A program made the position numbers and the translations under genes. Shown piece by piece: positions 59,401 through 64,000 of a stretch of 64,000 nucleotides of DNA (the stretch's first letter is position 1; the number at the start of each line of letters is the position of its first letter). This DNA is from Schistosoma mansoni (taxonomy: Eukaryota > Platyhelminthes > Trematoda > Strigeidida > Schistosomatidae): positions 21,512,909 to 21,576,908 of the forward strand of contig NC_031502.1 of the NCBI RefSeq assembly GCF_000237925.1. Reading direction: 5' to 3'. The notes below the pieces were generated by a model. It saw only the letters and a program-made list of their open reading frames with translations. It was not told the origin of the DNA and made no database searches.

Positions 59401-60322
59401 TGAAGAGCAATAGTCAAGCTTGAAAACAGTATAGGTTTTTCTGGAACAGATGTTTATAAGGTACATTCAAGCATCAAATGATAACTGATCATAAGGTATA
59501 TGTGTTTAAAAAAGATTTTAGTCAACATATGAACTTCACTACGTCATTTTCAGACGAAATTACATATTTGTTGGAAAAAACGGAATATAGGACATAATAA
59601 ATATACACTACTAACGGAGTAGTACTAAGTATACAGTCAGTCCTAAATAACTAATGGCATAGGACAAAACACATAAAATATAGAAGAGGATTATGCCACT
59701 TACCCTGGTGTTTCGGCGGAATTACGCTCATCAAGAACCTTGGAAAGAGTAAATAAAAAAATTAGTTCTTAATGAATAAAAATAAATGTTTAAAACTATA
59801 CAATGAAATGAAAGAAAACATTCAACGCTCCCTCCAACTGTCGGTGGACTCCTGTTCGTACCATCATAATTCGATTAACTCTAAATATGTGGCTGAATAC
59901 TGTATAGGAAAATGTCCCAGATATGTTAACCACTTTTTTGTGATCTTCCAATTAACTAATATGATCACGTAAGGCCTCGAAGCCTGAAAGTTCTGTCTTT
60001 CACTCCTGTCCGAATCATTAGTTCTCATAGTTGAGTATTCACATACATAGGACGAAACAATCATCCAATTCTTTCTGGTATTCTATATTTTATTAGACCA
60101 ATTCATGTTGTGAACTACCGACATACATAAATTCACCCCCAAAAATAGTATCCATGATGTGTGTGTGTGTATGTGTTACAATAAGTGGTATGTTTATGTA
60201 TTTCATTTTGTTTTCACATATTTAATGAACCGTACAATTATACGATTTATTATTGTATAAATTGTCACATTTAGACAAATATACTACCTTTCTTGATTCG
60301 ATGATATTCAGTATGCCCATAT
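26448..60322 (-). CDS. EDC4: Enhancer of mRNA-decapping protein 4, C-terminal 13 exons
   Basis: EDC4 (Ge-1/Hedls) scaffolds DCP1-DCP2 decapping in P-bodies. Exons (-): 60322-60288, 59738-59704, 58441-58244, 56374-56130, 55130-54438, 51402-51187, 46270-46061, 44103-43988, 41972-41807, 40599-40508, 37858-37370, 30397-30231, 26670-26448. All have GT/AG borders, and phases join into one frame of 960 residues plus stop. Family matches by memory of human EDC4: NAYRDSLNKIFVPALEKS...LFTDLNNLFQLGTQQYLNQ, and the C-terminal helical domain (FGQAQAFIRSNRLVDALELALV, LLLSLIHQLS, LDLKLKYLQEAIL). The linker exons at 55130 and 37858 are low-complexity Thr/Ser/Asn/Asp/Gly. The coiled-coil-like exons are 51402, 46270 and 44103. 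The N-terminal WD40 domain is not seen and must be beyond this window. The largest intron is about 7 kb (30398-37369). Confidence 0.88.
26775..27298 (+). mobile_element. Gly-SINE, headless
   Basis: Starts at CCCAAAATGCCCTGGTATGG, lacks the tRNA head, and ends AAATAAATAAAATGAATAAA. It carries the GGCT duplication (GGGCTGGCTCCAG) that defines one subfamily. In the last EDC4 intron, antisense to the gene. Confidence 0.85.
27405..28800 (-). mobile_element. RTE/SR2-type LINE, internally deleted
   Basis: Minus strand. Near 28250-28450 it reads the inter-domain KRSIRADKRKYVEDL segment. It then jumps to the late RT part: LDLADDLVLLSHTHEQM (28180-28120), GLKIHEGKSKILKYN, NVNTVLLYGAE and RKILNVRWPDTISN, and ends near 27405. 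The RT fingers/palm in between is missing. Several stops and frameshifts. Related to the piece at 1-309. Confidence 0.8.
28850..29240 (-). mobile_element. LINE-Y fragment, degenerate
   Basis: Antisense match to the C-terminal coding region (TTGAGCTACGTTACCC, AACCATTGGTTACAATAATC on +) with old changes throughout. Confidence 0.6.
29672..30190 (+). mobile_element. Gly-SINE, headless, TSD-flanked
   Basis: Starts CCCCCAGAGGCCC and ends CAAATAAATA. Target-site duplication AACTGATGG (29663-29671) / AACTGATTG (30191-30199), 8 of 9 matching, abuts the CCCCC start. About 30 bp beyond the penultimate EDC4 exon (30231). Confidence 0.85.
30400..31585. other. EDC4 intron, nothing recognised
   Basis: AT-rich intron. 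No exon in frame with EDC4, and no repeat family recognised. Confidence 0.4.
31590..31715 (-). mobile_element. HH-SINE, degenerate copy
   Basis: ACACTGGACAGCTGTTTCTT ... GGGACTCC ... GTGGTGCG mirrors the HH-SINE hammerhead region on the minus strand, but the core CTGANGA is lost. Confidence 0.55.
32735..32912 (+). mobile_element. Smα-type SINE
   Basis: tRNA-related head GGACTTAGTGGCCGAGTGG with A box, B box GGGTTCGAGTCTC, then a hammerhead module and the TGGATTCCACTGCTAGCC segment. This matches the schistosome Smα SINE family, known to carry hammerhead ribozymes. In an EDC4 intron, antisense to the gene. Confidence 0.8.
32824..32875 (+). ncRNA. Smα hammerhead, core and cleavage site mutated
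   Basis: Core CTGACAA (32831-32837) has A at the invariant G8, and the cleavage triplet reads ATC instead of GTC with extra bases. Stem II and GAAAC are kept. Expected to be inactive. Confidence 0.75.
33345..33520 (+). repeat. Possible degenerate tRNA-derived SINE
   Basis: GAGCTCAGTGGTTCGG (A-box-like) and GGTCCTGGGTTCAGTCTC (B-box-like) about 45 bp apart, then a TTTCCAGTGAC tail resembling HH-SINE ends. Family uncertain. Confidence 0.4.
34345..34570. repeat. Unclassified approx. 210-bp repeat, copy 1
   Basis: TTTTCCTGAAAATTCTAGAA ... GAGCTTGTCATGTCTATTGC ... AGGATCGCCCCAACA matches 41312-41520 in the same orientation at roughly 85-90% by eye. No coding signal. Confidence 0.7.
34745..34915 (-). 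mobile_element. HH-SINE copy
   Basis: Minus strand, including the long 3' end (AGAAGGGGTTTTCTGGAG on +), the tail, the hammerhead and part of the tRNA-like head. Confidence 0.75.
34833..34876 (-). ncRNA. Hammerhead motif, G12 lost
   Basis: Core CTGAGGA is intact (antisense of 34865-34871) and stem I CACTG/CAGTG is intact, but the GAAA reads AAAA (34849 is t where c is needed on +). Same lesion as at 4435. Confidence 0.75.
35326..35850 (+). mobile_element. Gly-SINE, headless
   Basis: Starts CCCCCGAATGCCCTGG and ends AAATAAATAAA. TATTCAGTATTT occurs at 35305-35316 and directly after the tail at 35851-35862, a probable target-site duplication although the left copy is offset by 9 bp. Confidence 0.85.
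36228..36523 (+). mobile_element. LINE-Y 3' fragment
   Basis: 5'-truncated. Begins after an 8-G run, reads WRLCVTWLRIDHNGVGV (an alternative frame of the family's C-terminal coding end), then GTTGTGCTAACGAGGTATGG, and ends GTAGCTGAATGAC. Confidence 0.75.
38025..38206 (-). mobile_element. Gly-SINE 3' fragment
   Basis: Minus strand. Ends abruptly at GAGGAAATGCAGTC, where copy 2 of the duplicated block begins. Confidence 0.8.
38209..38837. repeat. Duplicated approx. 630-bp block, copy 2
   Basis: Near-identical to 25014-25640, in the same orientation, 13.2 kb apart. This copy lies inside an EDC4 intron; copy 1 lies downstream of the gene. Confidence 0.85.
38530..39050 (-). mobile_element. Gly-SINE, headless
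   Basis: Minus strand, starts at CCCCCAAATG (right edge near 39050) without a tRNA head. Its 3' half is part of the duplicated block and its 5' half is not. Confidence 0.85.
39425..39535 (-). mobile_element. Smα-type SINE, partial, with intact ribozyme
   Basis: Minus-strand Smα segment from GATCAGTCTCTTATCGGATC through GAGTGAACATCAACTCTG to the hammerhead. The tRNA-like 5' part is truncated. Confidence 0.8.
39438..39482 (-). ncRNA. Smα hammerhead ribozyme, fully conserved core
   Basis: On the minus strand: stem I ATCCAG/CTGGAT (6 bp, perfect), core CTGACGA, stem II GTCC/GGAC with a TAAATA loop, GAAA, short stem III CGCGCG, GTC cleavage site. No invariant base is altered. It is in the sense strand of EDC4 pre-mRNA (intron 40507-37859). 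Confidence 0.85.
39536..40507. other. EDC4 intron, nothing recognised
   Basis: About 970 bp of AT-rich sequence without an identifiable repeat. Confidence 0.35.
41312..41520. repeat. Unclassified approx. 210-bp repeat, copy 2
   Basis: Matches 34345-34570. Continues into a GC-richer non-shared stretch (41520-41690). Confidence 0.7.
42058..42440 (-). mobile_element. LINE-Y 3' fragment
   Basis: Tail CAGTCAGTCAGTCA at the left, GTACGTACGTACATCAGTTC as in the 5489-5828 copy, coding end antisense near 42330-42440. Confidence 0.8.
43372..43882 (+). mobile_element. Gly-SINE, near-full headless
   Basis: Starts CCCTGGTACGGCCGGAAG (short of the CCCCCAAATG start), ends CAAATAAATAAA. In the EDC4 intron just before the exon at 43988, antisense. 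Confidence 0.85.
44875..45066 (-). mobile_element. HH-SINE copy
   Basis: Tail, hammerhead and full tRNA-like head (A box near 45040, B box antisense at 44985-44998), ending at the AACACCGTTGGATGCCGG start (antisense). The hammerhead core (CTGAGGA, GAAAC) is kept, but a deletion removed the stem I 3' strand, so cleavage is unlikely. Confidence 0.8.
45232..45609. mobile_element. Fold-back pair of HH-SINEs
   Basis: A minus-strand HH-SINE 3' part (45232-45420) faces a plus-strand copy (45410-45609). Both 3' tails point outward and form inverted repeats of about 90 bp (AAGGGGTTTTGTGGAG at the left, CTCCACAAAATCCCCTTC at the right). The plus copy's core reads CTGAGAA (45481-45487), with G8 lost. 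Confidence 0.7.
45903..46018 (+). mobile_element. HH-SINE 3' part with intact hammerhead
   Basis: 5'-truncated just before the hammerhead, and ends CATGCTTTCAACTATG. Lies about 40 bp from the EDC4 exon at 46061, antisense. Confidence 0.8.
45914..45957 (+). ncRNA. Hammerhead ribozyme, core intact
   Basis: CACTG/CAGTG stem I, core CTGAGGA (45919-45925), stem II GTCC/GGAT (one G-U pair), GAAA (45941-45944), CGGCCG stem III, GTC cleavage site ending at 45952. All invariant bases are present. Confidence 0.8.
46520..46790 (-). mobile_element. LINE-Y fragment, degenerate
   Basis: Antisense traces of the coding region (CATCAACTAGGTAGTCTGC, GGCATACGTAACATAAG on +), old. Confidence 0.5.
46857..48250 (-). 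mobile_element. LINE-Y, longest copy, interrupted by a SINE
   Basis: Minus strand: RT C-terminal part near 48250-47950 (ELVDNFTYLGSL-like, then [24 protein letters not shown]), the region after it to 47784, a Gly-SINE (47259-47783), then the coding end and 3' UTR down to the GTCAGTCAGC tail at 46857. ACACTAGTCAG is duplicated around the SINE. A few frameshifts/stops. Confidence 0.8.
47259..47783 (+). mobile_element. Gly-SINE, headless, inserted in LINE-Y
   Basis: 525 bp, CCCCCAAATGCCCTGG to AAATAAATAAATAA. Perfect 11-bp target-site duplication ACACTAGTCAG at 47248-47258 and 47784-47794, abutting the CCCCC boundary. Confidence 0.93.
48251..48511. other. Unassigned stretch with repeat-like character
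   Basis: Lies between LINE-Y and a Gly-SINE. On + it reads ARKRTKKYTNIIDEVRVYEE with a later stop. No family recognised; possibly part of a further retroelement. Confidence 0.3.
48512..49012 (-). mobile_element. Gly-SINE, headless
   Basis: Minus strand from ATTAAACACAAATATTGG (tail) to GGACGTACGAGGGCAA, slightly short of the CCCCCAAATG start. Has the GGCT duplication. Confidence 0.85.
49020..49210 (+). mobile_element. LINE RT fragment, degenerate
   Basis: Reads FGMQFPPSKWKMLHHD and then VESIDHFSYLGSLITP, the thumb-adjacent RT blocks of LINE-Y-type elements, with stops between. Confidence 0.6.
49712..49900 (+). mobile_element. HH-SINE copy
   Basis: tRNA-like head (GTCGAGTGCTCTGGTGCGAG, B box GGGTTCGAATCTC), hammerhead and tail to CATGATTTCAACTATAC. 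Antisense in an EDC4 intron. Confidence 0.8.
49796..49842 (+). ncRNA. Hammerhead, core intact, 3-nt stem I bulge
   Basis: CACTG then CCA inserted before CTGAGGA (49804-49810). Stem II GTCC/GGAC, GAAA, CGACCG and GTC are conserved. The same-place insertion occurs in the copy at 51675-51721. Confidence 0.75.
50030..50760 (-). mobile_element. LINE-Y 3' half, degenerate
   Basis: Antisense LINE-Y signals at 50270-50310 and 50610-50760 (GTCATGTCACTCTCAAGGTC, CATACTAGTCAACATCAGGC on +), separated by AT-rich unrelated sequence. Confidence 0.5.
51594..52030. mobile_element. HH-SINE plus spacer plus inverted tail
   Basis: Minus-strand HH-SINE (51594-51832), an approx. 130-bp spacer shared with 45067-45195, the palindrome-like GTCACTAGTGAGC, then a plus-strand HH-SINE tail (51977-52030). 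The two 3' ends point outward. Confidence 0.7.
51675..51721 (-). ncRNA. Hammerhead, core intact, 3-nt stem I insertion
   Basis: Minus strand: CACTG, ACA, CTGAGGA, GTCC/GGAT, GAAA, CAGCTG, GTC, TAGTA. Core bases are conserved, but stem I is weakened by the insertion and base changes. Confidence 0.7.
52050..53260. other. EDC4 intron, nothing recognised
   Basis: About 1.2 kb of AT-rich sequence with a short (TA)n run near 52070. No exon or family recognised. Confidence 0.35.
53265..53372 (-). mobile_element. LINE-Y coding fragment
   Basis: CGGTCATGTCAATCAGAGTC ... CGCAACCAAGTAGCCTGTAC on + mirrors the LINE-Y coding end. Ends at a microsatellite. Confidence 0.6.
53371..53410. repeat. (TA)n microsatellite
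   Basis: About 38 bp of perfect TA dinucleotides. Confidence 0.95.
53724..54239 (-). mobile_element. Gly-SINE, headless, TSD-flanked
   Basis: Minus strand. Perfect 10-bp target-site duplication ATATGTATGT at 53714-53723 and 54240-54249, the right copy abutting the TTTGGGGG (CCCCCAAA antisense) boundary. Confidence 0.92.
55806..55985. mobile_element. Small fold-back HH-SINE derivative
   Basis: Inverted ends TTCAAATCACAAATTGATC (left) and GATCAGTTCGTGATTTGAA (right) enclose a minus-strand hammerhead 3' side joined to a plus-strand hammerhead (CACTGCCGAGGAGT ... AGGACGAAGTGGCC) with a damaged core. Confidence 0.65.
57018..57430. repeat. Direct repeats bracketing a telomere-like tract
   Basis: CAAAGGTCGTCCATAAA...TAGTCTC occurs at 57018-57072 and again at 57375-57428, about 357 bp apart in direct orientation. 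The interior starts with a telomere-like tract. No reading frame with known homology. Confidence 0.6.
57071..57118. repeat. Interstitial telomere-like repeat
   Basis: CCCTTAACCCTAACCCTAAA followed by degenerate CCTTAACTCTAACCCTGAAC units. The motif is (TTAGGG)n on the minus strand. Confidence 0.8.
57560..57960 (-). mobile_element. LINE-Y fragment, degenerate
   Basis: Antisense LINE-Y coding signals (GAGCCATGTCATCC, CAACCAAGTAGTCTGCACC, GGGCATACGTAACGC on +), diverged. Confidence 0.6.
58442..59703. other. EDC4 intron, nothing recognised
   Basis: About 1.26 kb, AT-rich, with a 10-G run near 59297. No repeat family or exon recognised. Confidence 0.35.
59704..59738 (-). CDS. EDC4: EDC4 35-bp micro-exon
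   Basis: Acceptor CTTTCCAAG, donor GTAAGTG. Encodes VLDERNSAETP plus two bases that complete Gly with the next exon. In frame on both sides. Confidence 0.75.
60288..60322 (-). CDS. EDC4: EDC4 35-bp micro-exon, first of the chain
   Basis: Acceptor TTTATAG, donor GTAGTA. Two bases plus MGILNIIESRK, joining in frame to the next 35-bp exon. It needs an upstream exon ending in phase 1, which I could not find. Confidence 0.6.
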
Positions 60323-60399
60323 CTATAAATCAAAAAGCATTTCTACACAAAATCCGAATGCCATAAATGAATACAAATTGCCAATAGAAGCTTATGATT

Positions 60400-60900
60400 C
60401 TACTCTTCTACTCTTAATGGCCACGTTTCACAGCCGTAAAGTAAGACAGAGCGAACTGCTGCACAGTATACTCGTCCCTTAATTGATAGACGGATGTCTC
60501 GTCTTCGCCATAGGTGACGTAAGTTGGCAAAAGCCATACGAGTTTTTTGAATCCGTGTTGAGATTTCGTCAGACACCAACCCATTAGGGCTGATCAGACT
60601 TCCAAGATAAGTGAAGTTGTCCACGAGTTCGACTACTTCACTCCCTATCCTTAGTTCGGGTGTTGACGCAGGCCAGTCCTGGAGTAACAATTTACATTTA
60701 GATGGGGAGAAACGCATCTCGAAAATCCTGGCATTATTACTCAGTTCTAACAGAAGACTCTGCATTTTGTCAGTGTTTTCACTAAACAGGACTAAGTCAT
60801 CTGCGTATTCTAAGTTGATTAGTGAACCTCCTGGTAGAAGATCAATTCCTGAAAATTCAGTCGACGAGAATGTTATTTCCAGCAATAGGTCTACACTTTA
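60400..60900 (-). mobile_element. LINE-Y reverse-transcriptase fragment
   Basis: Open for about 160 codons: LINLEYADDLVLFSENTDKM with YADD, FSPSKCKLLLQDWP, YLGSLISPNG and SVLLYGCETWPLRVEE. No stop within the RT part, making this the best preserved LINE-Y coding piece in the window. 5' and 3' ends missing. Confidence 0.85.
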
Positions 60901-61755
60901 GCATAAACTTTAATATGTGTAGAAATGTCATTTCAACTACTTTAAAATGTTTAAAAAATAATATTGAATCACTACATATTAAGAAACTAAGAAATATCAA
61001 ATGATATATTTGAACGCCTTTTTTTACCATAATACAATAGAATGTTTATTTATGATACAATCTGAAATATATAAGTAATGAAATTACACAGTTCACTTTT
61101 ACAAATAAAAGTGGAAATATTATGACCTAGAAGTTCTGGAACCAATGAATATATATTAACATCATTTCAATTTCCGAAAATCCTCAGCAAACGTGAAATA
61201 ATAGAAAGGAAAGTCGTGAACGAACGGATGCAAACACACAGAAAAACATATTACTGATGTACATCGACCATCTTTATCACAGTGCGTAAGAAGGCTACAA
61301 GCGGATCAACGAATACATATCATTGTTGAATAAAATCGGTGAGTATTGGAATGCGGGATTTAGATGAATCATTTCACTAACATTTCAGTCAACTCATGTT
61401 ATAACAGAAAAGTGGATTCAATTTTTCGTTTCTACGACGTATATGATTATACTACGATAAGACTGGTGACCAAGGATATACTATCATTAAACTGGATACT
61501 CGAATGAGATACGCTATATGACATACAAGATCACTTTATATCAGATACACGATTTACGATCAAAAACAGAGAATGCAGTGGATATAGACTGGACAATACT
61601 TTATTCCACACAATTAAAAGCAATTCAGAACAGAAACCAAAGACGAGAACGTAAAACTCATATTTGATAACGCCAGGTGAGTCCCTGTTTGTTCCCCTTC
61701 ATTACCACACATTAACTAAGCTAACAATTTAATTAAAAGTAAACCGATATAGTGT
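60901..61755. other. Nothing recognised
   Basis: AT-rich, 0.85 kb. The missing upstream EDC4 exon could lie here, but I found no convincing one. Confidence 0.3.
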
Positions 61756-61756
61756 A

Positions 61757-62365
61757 ATTTATTTATTATTATTATTTAAACACATAAATATTGGTTCAAA
61801 CGGGCACCAGATATATATGCGCCGCACAAATCTCATTTCATTTGTGTGACGGCTGTGATACTGTCCAGGCGCCAAAACTGAAGCAGGTGGTTTTCTTAGG
61901 GGATCACACCCCAAGCCTTTGACCTAAAGGTCTAACCCACAAAGCAGTGGAGCATCGTGAGGAGATGCAGTCCCATGGTAGCCGGTGACCAGCGATAGGT
62001 TCATACGCCATTTGTTCCCTCAGGATACTGGAACCCATGTGCACCATTGGTTTGGAATCGGGGTTTTCCGACTCCCCTAAGTGGACTCGCCGTGTCCACC
62101 AACCCGGTTAAAGCGCTGGACATTCGCTTTCCGTCCTCTCAATTTTGTACCAACAGTAACGCCACGAGAAGGCAGTGAGTAGAAGTTCCCTGGTAGAGGC
62201 TAAATATGCGTGGCCATATGAGAGCATTTCGAGAGGGAGAGCTGACTCTCTCCCCAATCTCGGCCGTACCAGGGCATTTGGGGGCAAAGCGGCTTGCTTC
62301 GGCCGGGAAACGAACCCGGATTGCCCGCTTGGCAGGCGAGCATTCTACCATTGAACCGCCGACGC
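61757..62365 (-). mobile_element. Gly-SINE with tRNA-Gly head
   Basis: Second headed copy, 609 bp: 70-nt head, short linker (AAGCCGCTTTG), CCCCCAAATG body start, body and ATTTAAATAATAATAAATAA tail. Confidence 0.85.
62296..62365 (-). ncRNA. tRNA-Gly(GCC)-like SINE head
   Basis: GCGTCGGCGGTTCAATGGTA start, anticodon loop CTGCCAA (GCC), B box GGGTTCGTTTCCC (one change), acceptor end CCGAAGC pairing with GCGTCGG except one position. Joined to the SINE body. Confidence 0.75.
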
Positions 62366-62494
62366 TTATTTTTTATTAATTCAAAGTTTAGCTAAAATAA
62401 TGTACACTTTACTAATGAGTTGATATTTATTGCATTAACAATTTCAACCAGTAATACGATACATCAATCATAAATGAGTAATTTTGATTATCTC

Positions 62495-62755
62495 AGTCAG
62501 TCAGTCAGCTACAACGTAGGACTAGGCACATATATGCATCGGTCCAAGTTGCCATACCTCGTTAGCACAACAAGATGAACACCGAATTCATAGAAGTAGT
62601 TAATTTAGTGGTGGTAGTATATAAAAGATAGGTCGCATATAAGGATATAGTATAGGAAGGAAGAAAGTTATGAAGCAACTTCAATCTTAAGGTTTAAGGG
62701 AAGATAAAGAGTGTATACACCTACGCCATTGTGATCGATTCTGAGCCATGATGAT
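62495..62755 (-). mobile_element. LINE-Y 3' fragment
   Basis: Tail CAGTCAGTCAGTCAGC at the left, GCACAACAAGATGAACACCG, coding end antisense near 62740. Confidence 0.8.
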
Positions 62756-62814
62756 CTAAATCAAAGTAAAAAAACTGTTCAACTTTATTAGTTAAGTCAT
62801 TCCAGTAATCATCA

Positions 62815-62930
62815 TTATTTGATTTGTGTGTGTATGGGCTATGATAATGTCCGGATACCTAGACCGATACAAGTGGTTTTCTTAAGGACTTGTTTGTACC
62901 AATATTAATGTATTCAAATTAATTAATGAA
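62815..62930 (+). mobile_element. Gly-SINE 3' fragment, degenerate
   Basis: GATTTGTGTGTGTATGGGCT ... CAAGTGGTTTTCTTAAGG, ending TTTGTACCAATATTAATG and ATTCAAATTAATTAATG. Old. Confidence 0.55.
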
Positions 62931-62961
62931 TGAATTAATAAGTTAAGTCATTCAAACTTAC

Positions 62962-63195
62962 AGAAGAAATATAAACTTGTTTAAGAGTTTTCATTACAAG
63001 CAAATTAGATAAACAATAAAATGATAAATGTTGACCAATTCGTGATTTAAATGAAAGTGCCGAAGATGGAAGATAGTTACAAATATGATTAGTTGCCATG
63101 AATGTATACAATAATTTGTATATACATTTTTGATAAATTTTATGAATTGAACTTGATGACAGTTTTGAATGTGAAATCTCAGCCAAATTTAATTG
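62962..63195 (-). CDS. Candidate exon, 234 bp, gene uncertain
   Basis: 78 open codons between acceptor TTATTGATAG and donor GTAAGT. The product is Ser/Lys/Leu-rich (AEISHSKLSSSSIHKIYQK, then a hydrophobic LSFYCLSNLLVMKTL). Strand and place suit an EDC4 exon upstream of 60322, but the phase (0) does not match that exon (needs 1), so at least one exon is missing between them or it belongs elsewhere. I recognise no domain. Confidence 0.45.
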
Positions 63196-63919
63196 CTATC
63201 AATAATATTTAGTGAAGATAGCCAAATTAGGGACAACGAATATATATATGGTATTAGTATCTATTTTATCAATATATATATAACGAAATTTGTCTAACTT
63301 AAAGGCAAAGGTTAGAATCTTTCATACGGAATAAGGATTTACAACTTATTTCATACAACTAAACAGTCGAGTAGTGATTTAGTGTTGGAAACACCCAACT
63401 CTTAATTCATACGTTCTAGGCTAGAATCCATGCTTCAAGTACTTCAGTTTGAATACCTGGATAGTGGTATAACATCCTAACAAGCAAAAATTATACCTCG
63501 AAATCAGGTACATAAAAAGTGTATTTGAATGAATTGTATTAGACAGTTTAAATAAATTTGGTAATGAGAGAATAAGTAGATCCGTTATCCATATTCTTAA
63601 TATTGTCAATGATCATATCGTATTGGCTTGACTAAATATATATGTGTAACTTAGTTGGACGAAATTCAAACTGTATGGATTTGTAGATAAGGTCTAATAC
63701 ATGATCGTCGATGTAATAAACAACAAGTTCAGCATATTTATTTTTTTTAGCCAACAACTTCAATAGTATTGCTAAAAACGTAATAAAGAATGTTTGAATA
63801 AGGTGACAGACTTAAACCGTAGTTTAAAGGTCAAATAAAATCGTTCGAAAGCTTTGAATCATAAAAAAGCACATTCATAACCTGTAAAAATATCGTACTA
63901 AGAGATTCCCAAAATTTCA
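63196..63919. other. Nothing recognised
   Basis: AT-rich, short (TA) runs near 63241-63280. No exon or repeat identified. Confidence 0.35.
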
Positions 63920-64000
63920 TCCAAACTTGACTATGTAGTCTGCACCTACCTACTTGGCTCAGTCCAAATTTCAATGACTTCATGAACTTGGGCTCGGCTA
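63920..64000 (-). mobile_element. LINE-Y fragment running off the window
   Basis: CTATGTAGTCTGCACCTACC and TTGGCTCAGTCCAAATTTC on + match the LINE-Y coding end antisense. Confidence 0.6.

Noticed and set aside
1-64000. CRISPR arrays, operons, riboswitches, bacterial mobile elements
   Set aside because: None seen. The window is eukaryotic with spliced genes.

Overview
This window looks like nuclear DNA of a blood fluke (genus Schistosoma). It is AT-rich and contains short exons in long, repeat-filled introns. It also carries Smα-type hammerhead-ribozyme SINEs, SR2/RTE-type and CR1-type LINE pieces, and a Boudicca/CsRn1-like Ty3/gypsy element with a tRNA-Trp-type primer site. The species is not resolved from sequence alone. 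No bacterial-style features (operons, CRISPR) are present.

Three host genes are supported. OLA1 (Obg-like ATPase) runs on + from 1526 to 10058; its first exon(s) lie before the window. NDUFB6 (complex I accessory subunit) is compact, on +, 20718-21421, with three exons. EDC4 (Ge-1/Hedls, the mRNA-decapping scaffold) runs on - from at least 60322 down to 26448 in 13 exons that splice into one continuous 960-residue frame. Its N-terminal WD40 part must lie beyond 64000. OLA1 and EDC4 introns are swollen with repeats.

Layout: 1-10.1 kb is OLA1 plus intronic repeats. 10.1-20.7 kb is an old gypsy remnant, then a young gypsy element (14865-20173) inserted into a decayed CR1 LINE. 20.7-21.4 kb is NDUFB6. 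21.6-25.9 kb holds LINE pieces and a tRNA-Gly-headed SINE. 26.4-60.3 kb is EDC4, whose introns hold most of the SINEs, LINEs and hammerheads. 60.4-64 kb holds more LINE and SINE copies and one candidate upstream exon.

The most notable content is the SINE/LINE ecology. (1) An approx. 520-bp SINE family ('Gly-SINE' here) occurs in a headless form with a sharp 5' boundary confirmed by target-site duplications, and in a form that carries a 70-nt tRNA-Gly-like head. (2) Its 3' tail matches the end of a LINE in the same window. (3) A hammerhead SINE family ('HH-SINE' here) is present as intact, decayed and fold-back copies. (4) An approx. 630-bp SINE-plus-flank block is duplicated 13 kb apart. LINE and SINE family labels are mine, from internal comparison, and not database names.
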